Numbered from the stretch's first letter, positions 35,500 through 44,596 are shown. The stretch: DNA of 64,000 nucleotides from DAOUEX01 sp034430235 (GCA_964478075.1 CAYZGO010000011.1:1-64000), one strand, 5' to 3'. Numbers and translations: made by a program. Notes: a model not told the origin generated them from the letters alone.

Positions 35500-35686
35500 A
35501 AGGGAGCAGGATTCACGAACAAATGCGGCTAGCTTGCCGAAGGGGAGGAATCCCGCATAAGGCCCCCACAGGGGGCGTCACAGAGAGTCCCATAGTCGTA
35601 GTTAGGTGCATAGGACAAGTTCCTTGTTAGGTTAGATCCTAGACAGGACTGTATCTATGTAGACTCATGAGGAGGAACCATCGGTC

Positions 35687-36316
35687 ATGGACACAGACAC
35701 CTTGTTCAGGGCGGTTTTCATCGGCCTAGCTCTGGGTATGATCGCGATCAGGATCTATTACCAGGCAATGGTCAAGATAGAGAGAGAACACACGGTGACG
35801 AGACACGGCGGACCGCGGTTGATATTAGGCGGGGTGGCTGCTATCGTAACACTCGTTTTTGGGATAGAGTACATGTTTTCCCCTGGGAGCTTTGGTTGGG
35901 CTTATGCGGTTCGGTACCCGGATTCGTTAAGGTGGGCGGGTGTGGTTCTACTGACCGGCGGTGAAGTGTTGTTGGCACTTTCCCACCACCACCTAGGGAA
36001 GAACTTTAACTCGTTGGTCCGTGTGAGAGAAGGACACACCTTGGCAGAGAGCGGTCCTTACCGATGGATCAGACATCCGATTTACACGGCGTACTTTGTG
36101 AACTACATCGGGGGAGGGTTGCTGAGCGCTAATCTTGTCTTGACGTTAGTTCCGGCTCTCTTTTATGGGGCGATGATAGCGTTGAGGGTCGGGGACGAGG
36201 AACAGACAATGATTGAGACCTTCGGCGAAAGGTATGTCTCATATATGCGTCGTACCGGAAGGTTTCTCCCCAAGTTTGGTGTCCCGTCGCCATCGGACAC
36301 CGGTCCAGAGGTTTAG
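35687..36316 (+). CDS. Isoprenylcysteine carboxyl methyltransferase-like membrane protein
   Basis: Integral membrane methyltransferase-fold protein of 209 aa (ICMT/PEMT superfamily). Five helices are visible; the SAM-binding C-terminal core has LAESGPYRWIRHPIYTAYF and the terminal DEEQTMIETFGERYVSYMRRTGRFLP, both typical. ATG 35687 follows AGGAGG by 11 bases. A second gene of the same family, broken by an amber codon, follows at 36493, so this is a tandem pair. Bacterial members methylate small lipids or isoprenoid-linked substrates; the substrate is unknown. Between 35500 and 35686 I see no gene. Confidence 0.85.
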   Translation: MDTDTLFRAVFIGLALGMIAIRIYYQAMVKIEREHTVTRHGGPRLILGGVAAIVTLVFGIEYMFSPGSFGWAYAVRYPDSLRWAGVVLLTGGEVLLALSHHHLGKNFNSLVRVREGHTLAESGPYRWIRHPIYTAYFVNYIGGGLLSANLVLTLVPALFYGAMIALRVGDEEQTMIETFGERYVSYMRRTGRFLPKFGVPSPSDTGPEV

Positions 36317-36492
36317 GCAGAGGTAGTCGTAAGAGGCGCGCCTAGCCCCTCGCGGGAGCCCGCCTATCGGCAGACAGGCTGACAGTCTGTTCCGCCGCCT
36401 GCCACTGAGCCGGAGACCGTTGGGCGGCGCAATGTCCTTGTGCCAGTCGCGGAGTGAGATACGAGCCGTTGTTCAGCTAAAGGACGTCGAAG

Positions 36493-37146
36493 GTGGCCAA
36501 GCAGCTATTCGGACGCTTCGTCTTTATAGCGGTTTCCTGTGTGACTATCGCCGTAGTTGGCGGGGGAGTGTCCTTTATTCAGCGGCGTGTGGGAATGACT
36601 CATCTGGTGTTGTGGGTGATATGGTGGCTGGTGAGATTTCTGGGAATGCAACGGGGGGTGCGCTCGCCTTACGACCAGAGACAGCGTTTGATGGTCGTCC
36701 TTTCGGCCGCAATCGTCATACCCATGCTCATCGTTGCGCCACCATGGGAATATGCTCGCTATGCCGGGCCCATTCCCCGCGACGGCCCGCTGGCCTGGGC
36801 AGGGCTGTTTCTCCTTGCGGCAGGCATTGCTTTGCAAGCAGCGGCCATCTGGGCACTACACGGACTGTACACGACGCGTCTGGGTATGCAATCAGGGCAT
36901 CGGGTGGTAACCAGCGGCCCATAGCGCTTGGTGCGTCACCCAGGCTACCTGAGCCAGATCATGTGTATGGCGGGCATTGGACTTGCACTGAGCAGCCTTG
37001 TTACTCTGGGGATGACAATTCTGGTCGTACCACTCTTTCTATGGCGCATGCAACAAGAGGAAGAAATGCTATTGGCTGAGTTCGGTGGGGAATACCAGAC
37101 CTATATGCAGAAAACGAAGTGGCGGTTGATACCACTGGTTTTCTAA
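36493..37146 (+). pseudogene. ICMT-like membrane methyltransferase interrupted by TAG
   Basis: The frame from GTG 36493 (AAAGGA 9 bases upstream) encodes four helices and reaches VVTSGP, where TAG at 36922-36924 stands exactly where the family has Tyr (SGPYR). Directly after it, in the same frame, RLVRHPGYLSQIM and the usual C-terminus (EEEMLLAEFGGEYQTYMQKTKWRLIP) continue to 37146. Without the stop it would be 216 aa, the normal length. It is a paralogue of 35687-36316. A one-base change (TAT or TAC to TAG) explains it: a young pseudogene, a sequencing error, or readthrough. Confidence 0.88.
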
Positions 37147-37320
37147 TTGATTGGCACATTGTCTACGGACGCAACCGTCACACTTACGGCAGAGGCGGCC
37201 CAGCCTCCCGCTGCAGAGAATGCCGCGCCCGAGCCGCTGAGCTCGGTGCTTTAGGCGGTATAGTGCCCAACGATTTGGGGACTGCATATCACGCCTTCAA
37301 ATAGCTGGAGGACACGAAAG

Positions 37321-37773
37321 ATGAACAGACTCTTCACACTGAAACCCAGATGGGCTCTGGCGGTCTTTATAGTTCTTGATACGATCTGCGTTGGGATGGG
37401 AATGGGGGTCCCAATCTTTTGCATACTTCTCGGCTTCTTGGTCGGATGGTATATCGCGAGGATGGTCATCGCTACCACAGGACAGATCAGGGAGGTCCTG
37501 AGGAAGCTCCTTCTGCATGCGGCACTCACCTCAGCCTTCACTTTTGTCGTAATGACTGTAATCTGGGGGAGATGCATTCCCATGCTGTTCGATCCCAGTA
37601 CTGATTTTGCGGACTTTGGGATTCCGCTGATCCTTTATGATCCCCGAGCAAGCTTTATTGGTTGGCTGATACTGATGATCGGCGTATCGCCGTTCCTGCA
37701 ACTCCTGGCGACGCTCTTTGGTTCACACTTGACACTATTGAACTGGCTACAACGCGATGTCAATAGGCGGTGA
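37321..37773 (+). CDS. Membrane protein, DUF2798-like
   Basis: Four-helix membrane protein of 150 aa with short loops. The first helix pair (ALAVFIVLDTICVGMGMGVPIFCILLGFLVGWYIA) and the soluble patch GQIREVLRKLL give it an inside-facing middle. No catalytic motif. ATG 37321 follows GAGGACACGAAAG. I cannot name its family firmly. The gap 37774-38431 downstream contains only the promoter below. Confidence 0.55.
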   Translation: MNRLFTLKPRWALAVFIVLDTICVGMGMGVPIFCILLGFLVGWYIARMVIATTGQIREVLRKLLLHAALTSAFTFVVMTVIWGRCIPMLFDPSTDFADFGIPLILYDPRASFIGWLILMIGVSPFLQLLATLFGSHLTLLNWLQRDVNRR

Positions 37774-38257
37774 CGGGTGGCCCGGCAACATGCTAACTGT
37801 GAATTCGCAGCAAAGCCACCGCCAAACGAGTGGCTGTAGCCGATCAGCGGCTTGCGCCGTTCTGGGTCGCGCGCCGCACGCCAGCCGTCTATGGGCACCT
37901 CGCTCCAGACCGCTCAACTCGAGGTCGTTGGGCCGCCCGTGACCAGTGAACAGAAGATTCGCGAGGTGAAAGGTTAAGCGAGTTTCGTCTCAGACCCTAA
38001 GTGTGAGTAAACGATAGGGGAGTGAGTTGGCGATTTGATGTGTGGTTGCCGTCCACGAATCTTGCACGAATAAACGAATACTCTGCAACACTATTCGTGT
38101 ATGCGAGTCCCCATTCGCCTTGCCTATCGCAAGACAGGTGGACGGGCTCACAACCCATCTTGCTGATGCGCAGCAATTCTGCGCGCAGCTGGGAATTCCA
38201 CCTATTGAGCGGTTCGAATAGGGGTTGGCGCTTTCCACTTTGTGCGCCGGTTCAGGG

Positions 38258-38286
38258 TTGACTTGTAGGGACATTTACTCTATAAT
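38258..38286 (+). promoter_or_regulatory. Sigma-70 promoter
   Basis: TTGACT (38258-38263), 17-base spacer, TATAAT (38281-38286). Gives a leader of about 140 bases before the gene at 38432. Confidence 0.75.
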
Positions 38287-38431
38287 CTGTTAAGGTGGTG
38301 TTTCTACGACATGCATTCTCCATGAGTCCCGGGTAGGGGGACCGTGCTGGAAGGATTGTGCATAATCAGTAGTTGGGCAGCGCCTCGCTCAATCAGGAAG
38401 TGATGTGGGCGAAAGGGGGAAAGTTCAAGTG

Positions 38432-39028
38432 ATGTGTAATCAGGCAAAGCTATCGGTTAGATGGATTGTTTGGCTCTGGTGGATTCTGATGAGCGCTATA
38501 GGCGGGGGCGTGGGCTTCGCTTTGGGCCTTGCCGTGACCGGGGTCGCGCCCCATGCCATGGGAAAGACTCCCTTCGAGATCATATTCTGTGCCGTGTTCG
38601 GCACTGCGGTCGGGATCACGCAGTGGCTCGTCCTACGGCCGCATATACCCAGGGCTGGTTGGTGGATGTTAGTAAGCACTGTGGGATGGACCGCGTTCGG
38701 AGCACTTGCTCATGTTGTAGATAGACCTGTGGGCCCTGCCGTAGCCGGCGCCATGGTTGGGGTACTGCAATGGCTTGTTCTGCGACGCCACGTTGCCTTG
38801 GCTGGTTGCTGGGTGCTGGCAAGCAGCATGGGCTGGGCCATCGGCTGGCCTGCGGCCAGCGCAGTGGACAGGGTCGTGGCCATGCTGGTATCATCCCAGA
38901 CTGTGGGATACGCTGTGTTTCTTGCTGTCATCGCAGCGGTGCCCAGCGCATTCACTGGGCTCGCTCTTGTGTGGTTGCTGCGACATCGTCTCGGAAGGGA
39001 ATCACAATTGGGGCAGAGCGCTGCCTAA
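38432..39028 (+). CDS. Small multi-helix membrane protein, 198 aa
   Basis: Not assigned to a function. Five to six hydrophobic segments, with an internal near-repeat: VGITQWLVLRPHIPRAGWWML and VGVLQWLVLRRHVALAGCWVL about 45 residues apart, so the protein probably arose by duplication of a two-helix unit. Proteins with the same QWLVLR-x6-GWW repeat are common membrane proteins of unknown role in Chloroflexi and cyanobacteria (recalled, not checked). ATG 38432 follows AGGGGG; a GTG at 38405 is the alternative. Confidence 0.6.
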   Translation: MCNQAKLSVRWIVWLWWILMSAIGGGVGFALGLAVTGVAPHAMGKTPFEIIFCAVFGTAVGITQWLVLRPHIPRAGWWMLVSTVGWTAFGALAHVVDRPVGPAVAGAMVGVLQWLVLRRHVALAGCWVLASSMGWAIGWPAASAVDRVVAMLVSSQTVGYAVFLAVIAAVPSAFTGLALVWLLRHRLGRESQLGQSAA

Positions 39029-39080
39029 CACCCGGCCGCAGCCCACCCTGTCAGGCGGTCGCCCGTCGCCCATCGCCCAC

Positions 39081-39200
39081 AGGGCATGCAGAGCGAGGGC
39101 ATGCGGAGCGAGGGTATGCAGAGCACGAACGGCGAAGCGCACCGTTCGTCCTCCCGTCAGGGACCTTCGGCCCTGCGGGACGAACGGCGCGAAGCGGAGA
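39081..39200. repeat. 15-bp tandem repeat and inverted arms
   Basis: Three copies of AGGGCATGCAGAGCG (39081-39125), then CACGAACGG and an inverted GCACCGTTCGTCC. Related copies: 45667-45690, 57866-57990 (opposite strand, three copies) and 62251-62283. Confidence 0.75.
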
Positions 39201-39217
39201 CGGGGGGCCGCGCTGCA

Positions 39218-39272
39218 GCCCTGTACTTGGCTAACACAGCCCTGGGCCCTTTGGCCCAGGACAAAGGGGACA
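39218..39272. repeat. CCCTTTGGCCCAGG repeat, copy 1
   Basis: Holds the hairpin CCTGGGCC-CTTT-GGCCCAGG and ACAAAGGGGACAAG. Copies at 40004-40036 and, inverted, 44597-44641. Confidence 0.7.
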
Positions 39273-39458
39273 AGGGCCAACTCCGTCAGAGTCTCGGGCC
39301 AAGAGCTTTCACTGCGAGAACCGCGCGGTGGCTGAGTTGCGAGCCGTCAAGCAGGCTAACCATGGGCGAAGAAACAGAGAAGACACAGCCTGGGAAAGAC
39401 GACAAGCTGTGCAAGGGCAGTGCGCTATTCAGACCAAAGCCTAAAGGGGGTCAGGACT

Positions 39459-39944
39459 GTGAAAGACAGTCAGGAGTCGCAAAAGAAAACTCGGTGGCGC
39501 AGAATGCCTGAGCTGCCCGAAGAGGTGTTCACGGCACTGCGCAAGCCCAACAGAGGCATCAACCCTGTTACCATCGTGGCGACTGTGGACCCGGATGGGA
39601 GTCCCCGCACTGCACCCTTTGGCAGTGTGCGTGCGGTCACCCCCCAACTGCTGCGCATGATCTCCTTGCACTACCACGACACCTACAAGAACATCTGCCG
39701 CGATGGGCGTGTGATGGTGGCCCTGGTGGCCCCGCCGAACATCGCCGTGGGCATCCAAGGGCGGGCCAGAGTGTTAAGGGAGCAGATGAACGCAAGCGAG
39801 GGATCTGCCATCCTGGAGATTGACGTCGAGGAGGTAAAGAACGACATGGTGGCAGGCGCCATCGGAAGCGCCATCACGTTCTTTCCCGCAGACCAACACA
39901 AGGCTTGGTTCGAGGCGGTTCTTGGCGAAGTGGAAGAGATGTGA
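39459..39944 (+). CDS. Pyridoxamine-5'-phosphate oxidase-like flavin protein
   Basis: Split-barrel flavoprotein of 161 aa. The first half has MPELPEEVFTALRKPNRG then VTIVATVDPDGSPRTAPFGSVRAV, the usual substrate-side strands, and MISLHYHDTYKNICRDGRVMVAL; the second half has IQGRARVLREQM. This is the PPOX-type domain that binds FMN or F420. GTG 39459 follows AGGGGG; ATG 39504 is an alternative that fits the family start. It is not the vitamin B6 enzyme itself (too short). Confidence 0.75.
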   Translation: MKDSQESQKKTRWRRMPELPEEVFTALRKPNRGINPVTIVATVDPDGSPRTAPFGSVRAVTPQLLRMISLHYHDTYKNICRDGRVMVALVAPPNIAVGIQGRARVLREQMNASEGSAILEIDVEEVKNDMVAGAIGSAITFFPADQHKAWFEAVLGEVEEM

Positions 39945-40003
39945 CAAGAGAGGCAAGCCTGCCCGTTAAGTCGCTGTGAAGTGTCTCGTACTTGACCGTA
40001 CGG

Positions 40004-40036
40004 CCCTGGGCCCTTTGGCCCAGCACAAAGGGGACA
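40004..40036. repeat. CCCTTTGGCCCAGG repeat, copy 2
   Basis: CTGGGCC-CTTT-GGCCCAG hairpin followed by CACAAAGGGGACAAG. Confidence 0.7.
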
Positions 40037-40198
40037 AGTGGCGACCGCGCATGCCGTCTGCGAAGTGCACAAGTTGCTCGAGAGGTCGCTGTGAATCTGC
40101 CGATACACCGGATGGACAGCGGAGGATTTCAGCGAAGCGGCAAGCCAGGTCTACAACCGTGCGCTGGCCTTGCGCGTAACTGGGGAGTGCTGAGATAG

Positions 40199-41206
40199 AT
40201 GAAACATTTGCATTGGTGCCTCATAGCCACTTTGCTGATGGCGATGTTGTCTGGGGCGCCGCTGGTCCAGGCTCAGGCGCAGGATCAAATCCTGCACCTG
40301 GTGCAGCCCGGCGACAACCTGTTTCGTCTCGCCCTGCGCTACGGCACGACAGTGGACGCCATCGTGGCGGCCAACGGCCTGCCTAACGCGGACGCCATCT
40401 ATGCCGGTCAACAGCTCGTTATCCCGTGCGATTCCAGTGGCTCCACGACAGCACTCCCGGCAACCACTACCGGCGGCAAGTACGTCGTACAGCAGGGGGA
40501 CACGCTGAGCGGCATCGCCCTGCGTCACGGGGTTACTGTATGGGCGCTTGCGCAAGCGAATGGCCTGCCAAGCCCGAGCATGATCTTCGCAGGCCAGCGG
40601 CTGTTCATCCCTGGCACGGAGCCAGCGCAGGTAGCAGGTGACACCTACGTCGTGCTCCCTGGCGACACCTTGAGCCAGATAGCACAGCGATTCGACACCT
40701 CGACCTTCACGCTGGCCCGCTTAAACTGCATCGCCAAGCCACCGGCCATCTGCGTGGGGCAGGTACTGCATCTGTCGGGCGCGGCTCCAGCCGCGCCGCC
40801 TGTTCCTACGCCAGCTCCACCACGCGGCAGCAAGCGCATTGTGATTGATCTGTCAGAGCAGCATCTCTACGGGTACGAAGGGAACCAGCTAGTCTACTCC
40901 TTCATAGCCTCCACTGGAAAGGCGCCTTCCTATACCCGCAGCGGCGAGTTTCGCGTGCAGAGCAAAATCCCTAACGCCTACGGCGCGTCGTGGGACATCT
41001 GGATGCCCCACTGGCTCGGCATCTACTGGGCTGGTTCGACCGAGAACGGCATTCACGCCCTTCCGATCTTGTCCAGCGGCCAGACCCTGTGGGCGGGTTA
41101 CCTGGGCCAGCCCGTCTCCTACGGCTGCATCGTGCTGGGCACACAGGAAGCGGAACTACTGTACAACTGGGCCCAGATTGGCACTCTGGTTTCCATCCGG
41201 CGGTAG
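40199..41206 (+). CDS. Triple-LysM L,D-transpeptidase (YkuD)
   Basis: Secreted cell-wall enzyme, 335 aa. Signal peptide 1-26 ends at VQAQA. Three LysM domains bind peptidoglycan (about 31-75, 92-136 and 148-192; each with Y/HxVxxGDxL). The YkuD domain (216-334) starts KRIVIDLSEQHLYGYEG and holds NGIHALPI and SYGCIVLG, where Cys is the acyl-enzyme nucleophile and the usual SHGC His is replaced by Tyr. It would form 3-3 cross-links or anchor proteins. ATG 40199 has GGGAG about 15 bases upstream. Ends before two strong hairpins. Confidence 0.9.
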   Translation: MKHLHWCLIATLLMAMLSGAPLVQAQAQDQILHLVQPGDNLFRLALRYGTTVDAIVAANGLPNADAIYAGQQLVIPCDSSGSTTALPATTTGGKYVVQQGDTLSGIALRHGVTVWALAQANGLPSPSMIFAGQRLFIPGTEPAQVAGDTYVVLPGDTLSQIAQRFDTSTFTLARLNCIAKPPAICVGQVLHLSGAAPAAPPVPTPAPPRGSKRIVIDLSEQHLYGYEGNQLVYSFIASTGKAPSYTRSGEFRVQSKIPNAYGASWDIWMPHWLGIYWAGSTENGIHALPILSSGQTLWAGYLGQPVSYGCIVLGTQEAELLYNWAQIGTLVSIRR

Positions 41207-41313
41207 TGAACCTTGAACCACCGAGTTCACTGAGACACTGCAATCACTGAATGCTGAGATTGTTTTAGTGACAGGAGTTACGCACTTAGACCTGATTCAC
41301 CCCCGTCCCGTCA

Positions 41314-41387
41314 AGCGCCGTTCGTCGCGAGCAACGAACGGCGCTATGCAGGGGGACGATTCCCAGCCTCGCCCGAAAGAGGGCGAG
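41314..41387. terminator. Two hairpins between convergent genes
   Basis: AGCGCCGTTCGT / ACGAACGGCGCT with 8-base loop (41314-41345), then CTCGCCC-GAAAGA-GGGCGAG (41368-41387). They lie between the transpeptidase and the minus-strand gene at 41467 and may terminate both. Nothing else in 41207-41466. Confidence 0.6.
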
Positions 41388-41466
41388 ACGCTTCGCAGCG
41401 ACTTGTTGAGGGGCCTCTCGCCACGACCTCGCTCACGCGCGGTTGGCCCTTCCCGTCCTTGGAAAG

Positions 41467-41850
41467 TCACGAAACGGCCTGTATGAACTCGTCAATGTTT
41501 CCAATCACGAAGTCGAACAAGACGTTTCTGCAAGGCTCTTCTTTGTCCTCTTGTAATGCGTAAATGGGCAATCCACAAGCGACTGCGAAACCCAATTCCA
41601 TTGTTGTGCTGTTTCCCATATAGCCATCTTTGTTGAATACTAGGCAGATGTCAGCTTTGCGAATCAGGTCAAACTGATGATGAGTCAATCCTAGGAAAGC
41701 GTATCTCTTCAAGTCTGCAGGCAGGTTGTCGATGTCCCGATTTCTATTCAGTATAGGTTCTAGAACGATATGGCCACTATCGCGAAGTCTCTGTGCGGCT
41801 TCGCGAATCTCGTCGTGGAACCTTCTTGAACCGCAGAGTACTATTCTCAT
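41467..41850 (-). CDS. Nucleoside 2-deoxyribosyltransferase-like protein
   Basis: Small cytoplasmic protein of 127 aa with the fold elements of nucleoside 2-deoxyribosyltransferase-like proteins: MRIVLCGSRRF at strand 1, IRKADICLVFNKDG, and the C-terminal signature GNSTTMELGFAVACGLPIYAL. ATG 41850 fits that N-terminus and has GGAGG upstream; the frame runs to 41886 without a ribosome site. Related proteins remodel or sense nucleotides. Composition is AT-rich compared with neighbours. Function stays provisional. Confidence 0.65.
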   Translation of the reverse strand: MRIVLCGSRRFHDEIREAAQRLRDSGHIVLEPILNRNRDIDNLPADLKRYAFLGLTHHQFDLIRKADICLVFNKDGYMGNSTTMELGFAVACGLPIYALQEDKEEPCRNVLFDFVIGNIDEFIQAVS

Positions 41851-41873
41851 GGCGACCGAGTTCCTCCCTTTCA

Positions 41874-42165
41874 GAGATATGTACACAAACCCAACTCAAT
41901 CCCAGGCTGCTGACACACGCTCCAAGCGGACGACACTCCGCGTCGTATGGCAGGCACGTGGCTAATGTAGAGACGTTGCCCCGCAAAACAGATCGCGGGA
42001 CTTCGCATGCAACGTCTCTACTGGCTGGGAGACGGGGACTATCGCATCTTTGGCGCCGCCACGAAGGTGGTCAGGTTGTACTCTTCCTGTGGACTGAGTT
42101 GCCTGGGCGGCGGTGGAACGAGCCATAGGCACTCATGCACCGAAAACTTGTCCCCAATCTGACGT
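41874..42165. repeat. Dispersed 260-bp repeat, copy 2
   Basis: Second copy of the 24096-24350 repeat, with a 55-bp GTAGAGACGT palindrome element inserted at 41967-42021, just after GGCACGTGGC. The insertion is absent from copy 1. Confidence 0.8.
41967..42021. repeat. REP-like palindrome inside the dispersed repeat
   Basis: Arms GTAGAGACGTTGC and GCATGCAACGTCTCTAC surround about 25 bases. Member of the window's RAYT-linked palindrome family. Confidence 0.8.
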
Positions 42166-42199
42166 AGACCCTATCTCTCCAACCCTATTGACGTCCTCT

Positions 42200-42730
42200 T
42201 TATCCATTTACTTTATTGCTATTCTGTCTCTTTTCAGTTCTCTCCTGATCATTGCCACCCCACGCTTCCATCTGCAGTTGATCAACAGTTTCGTTGTCCT
42301 CTTTGAACGTAAAGCTGGCCCGCACACGCTTCCCGGCGAGGACGTGCGGGAGCCAATGGGGGACGTCTTGCCACATGCGCTCAAACGGGATGTCGTCCAT
42401 CGCAAACCAGGCCGGCGTCATCTCTCTGCTTTCCACCGGAATGCCATCCCACCTTGTAACCAGAAACACGTCCACCACTTGACTCCACGCAGGGTTGGCG
42501 GGAAACAGAAAGGTCAAGTGGCCTATCCACTGGAGGTCCTTTTCAAAGACCTTGAGCCCTGTTTCTTCTTCCAGTTCTCTGACGGCGGCCGCTGCTACCG
42601 TTTCGTGTGCTTCAACCTTTCCACCAAAGCCGCCGTACTTTCCTGCGCCCAAGCCGACCTTCTTGAACCCCAAGAGGATCTCATCAGGCCGATTCCCCCG
42701 TAGCAGAAAACACAGTGTTGCATCTCTCAT
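42200..42730 (-). CDS. NUDIX hydrolase (8-oxo-dGTP diphosphatase type)
   Basis: Nucleotide-sanitising pyrophosphatase of 176 aa. The Nudix box is GGKVEAHETVAAAAVRELEEETGL (quoted in part: VRELEEETGL), preceded by LGFKKVGLGAGKYGGFGGK, which matches MTH1/MutT-like enzymes acting on oxidised purine nucleotides. ATG 42730 follows GAGGAG. It starts 49 bases after the isochorismatase gene ends, so they are likely co-transcribed. The N-terminus MRDATLCFLLRGN is normal for the family. Confidence 0.85.
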   Translation of the reverse strand: MRDATLCFLLRGNRPDEILLGFKKVGLGAGKYGGFGGKVEAHETVAAAAVRELEEETGLKVFEKDLQWIGHLTFLFPANPAWSQVVDVFLVTRWDGIPVESREMTPAWFAMDDIPFERMWQDVPHWLPHVLAGKRVRASFTFKEDNETVDQLQMEAWGGNDQERTEKRQNSNKVNG

Positions 42731-42779
42731 GGCTGCTCCTCGGCGCGTCGTCCACGCAAGCGTGCAGAGTTCGGCCTGG

Positions 42780-43397
42780 TCAGGATGCGACCGATTCTAA
42801 CTCGTCCAGCTTGTTCAGGGCGGCCAGCCATTCGGGATATTGGTCAGGAATCAGGTCTACAGTTGTCCGGTCGAAGATGAATCTGTACCTGTCCAGCGTT
42901 TGCTCGTGCGCGTCTGGCTGGTCAGCGCAGCAATCCTCAACAACGGCGGCCAGAAAGCCATTCTGGGCAGCCGAGACGGTGGTAAAGAGCACGCAGACCG
43001 AAGTGATCAACCCAGCAGTCAGCACAAATCGCTTCTGTTTTTGCCGCAGATACGGCAGAAGCTGTGGGCTGTGGAAGCCGTCGAATGTTTGCTTAATAAT
43101 GACGGTTTCGCCAGGATTGTCAAGCGCGAAAGGCAACGTCTCTACTCCTGCCGTCCCCCGCACGCAGGGAATGCGCCCGCGCAGTTTGTACTTCAGCATC
43201 CAATCAGACATGTCTGGCTCAAAGCTGGCACGAAGATGGACAATGTCTATGCCTTCGGTCCGGCACAAGGTCAAGAGCCGGGCAATGTTCGCGGGAAAGC
43301 GGGGGAAGCTCTCGGCCAGTTGCTCCGGCCAGAAATCCTGCTGCACATCGATCAAGAGCAGAGAGAACTCTCCCCAGTCGCGTTGCATATTGGTCAT
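42780..43397 (-). CDS. Isochorismatase/nicotinamidase-family hydrolase
   Basis: Cysteine hydrolase of 205 aa. Catalytic triad positions are visible: Asp in LLLIDVQQDFW, Lys in ETVIIKQTFDGF and Cys in TAGLITSVCVLFTT, with the family cis-peptide region before Cys. ATG 43397 follows AGGAG. The family includes nicotinamidase and isochorismatase; the short insert and missing metal-site Hxx suggest neither can be named. First gene of a two-gene minus-strand unit with the NUDIX gene; 43398-43617 holds no gene. Confidence 0.82.
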   Translation of the reverse strand: MTNMQRDWGEFSLLLIDVQQDFWPEQLAESFPRFPANIARLLTLCRTEGIDIVHLRASFEPDMSDWMLKYKLRGRIPCVRGTAGVETLPFALDNPGETVIIKQTFDGFHSPQLLPYLRQKQKRFVLTAGLITSVCVLFTTVSAAQNGFLAAVVEDCCADQPDAHEQTLDRYRFIFDRTTVDLIPDQYPEWLAALNKLDELESVAS

Positions 43398-43617
43398 TAA
43401 GGTTGCTCCTCTTTTTGTGAGCTACTGTCGTACTACCGCAAGTGCCTCTCAACAGCCGCGGGCTCAGCCGTGCAGAGTCTGCGACGCCAGCCGCAACAAG
43501 AAACAACGTGCGAATGAAAAGAGCCGTTGGAACCCTGCGCGACAGGGCGGCTGTTCGCCCCCTCTGCGCCGCTTGATGCGGATCGCGGGATTAGGCAAAA
43601 CCTGCACAAGAGATTAA

Positions 43618-44517
43618 TTACGGCGCATCAGGCGAAACTTGGAGAAAACCCTGCATCTTGCCCGGCTTGAGCAACCCCATAATCAAATGATATAGAGCGA
43701 ATAGTTCCAATGAGAATGGTAAGTAGCCGCCATAACCTAGTAGGGGCATTTCAAAAACGTGCAGAAAATCAACGAATGGCACTTGATACACCCACTTGGG
43801 ATAAGAATTAAAGTTCCACATCTCCCAGAAGAAGCCACAAATCAGGCAACCAACCCACAAGGCCAACACTGGTCGCCAATCGCCCTCGGCAGTGTACTGG
43901 ATCAGCGAGCGATTCCCCAGCCAAACATTGAGCGTGTCCAGCATGAAATAGACTGATATCCAGACAAAAGGGAAGAAATAAAGTGGCCAGAGTAGTAGCA
44001 AGGCCAACATCAGACAACCGGTGGCAAAGAGAGCAAGCAACGTGGCTGGCTTCGGGACAATCAGCGGGCCACGCTTGATTCGTTTAAGCCAGTCGAAAGT
44101 GCTGACCAACTCTGCTGTGCCAAATACGGCTGGCATAACCGTCGAAAAGCTCAGAGAAGACAGCACAAGGTATTGAAGATCGGTGAGGCATTGCCTACCC
44201 TCGTAGTACCAATTTTGCGTGCGCCAGTTAATGAGCTCAAAGAGCCACCAAGCCGGGACTGAGACGATAAAGAGCCCCACGTAGCCGGCAGGGTTACGTG
44301 TTAACAGTGAGTTGCCCTTGCGAGTAAAAACCAGCGCGTCAACTGTGAGACAGTACCCTAACCACATTGGGAAAAAGCCCCAGTGCGTGCGTGGACCGGA
44401 CAGTGACCAGTTCAGAATCCAGAAAACGACTACCAACCCTAGTCCGAGCCAACCGTGAGCAGGCCAGCCTCTGCTTCGTGACGTGAATCCCTTTTCGGTT
44501 TCATCTTTTGCTTGCAT
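43618..44517 (-). CDS. Multi-spanning membrane protein, 299 aa
   Basis: Not recognised. About seven hydrophobic helices (WLGLGLVVVFWILNWSL first; FALYHLIMGLL last), rich in Trp and Phe, with conserved-looking ELINWRTQNWYYEG and FFWEMWNFNSYPKWVY at helix ends. ATG 44517 (MQAKDETEKG) follows GGAAGG; the frame extends to 44631, but that part is not protein-like. Possibly a member of an uncharacterised family found with lipid genes; I cannot support more. Confidence 0.6.
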   Translation of the reverse strand: MQAKDETEKGFTSRSRGWPAHGWLGLGLVVVFWILNWSLSGPRTHWGFFPMWLGYCLTVDALVFTRKGNSLLTRNPAGYVGLFIVSVPAWWLFELINWRTQNWYYEGRQCLTDLQYLVLSSLSFSTVMPAVFGTAELVSTFDWLKRIKRGPLIVPKPATLLALFATGCLMLALLLLWPLYFFPFVWISVYFMLDTLNVWLGNRSLIQYTAEGDWRPVLALWVGCLICGFFWEMWNFNSYPKWVYQVPFVDFLHVFEMPLLGYGGYLPFSLELFALYHLIMGLLKPGKMQGFLQVSPDAP

Positions 44518-44596
44518 CTTCAAACCTTCCACCCCCATTTGGGTTTCAACGCAGCTCCACGAAGAGATGAGCCACCGCGACAGAAGGAGCGGTAGG

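Noticed and set aside
38205..38235. tRNA-like GGTTCGAAT
   Set aside because: No acceptor stem or anticodon arm around it; no other tRNA candidates were found by eye.
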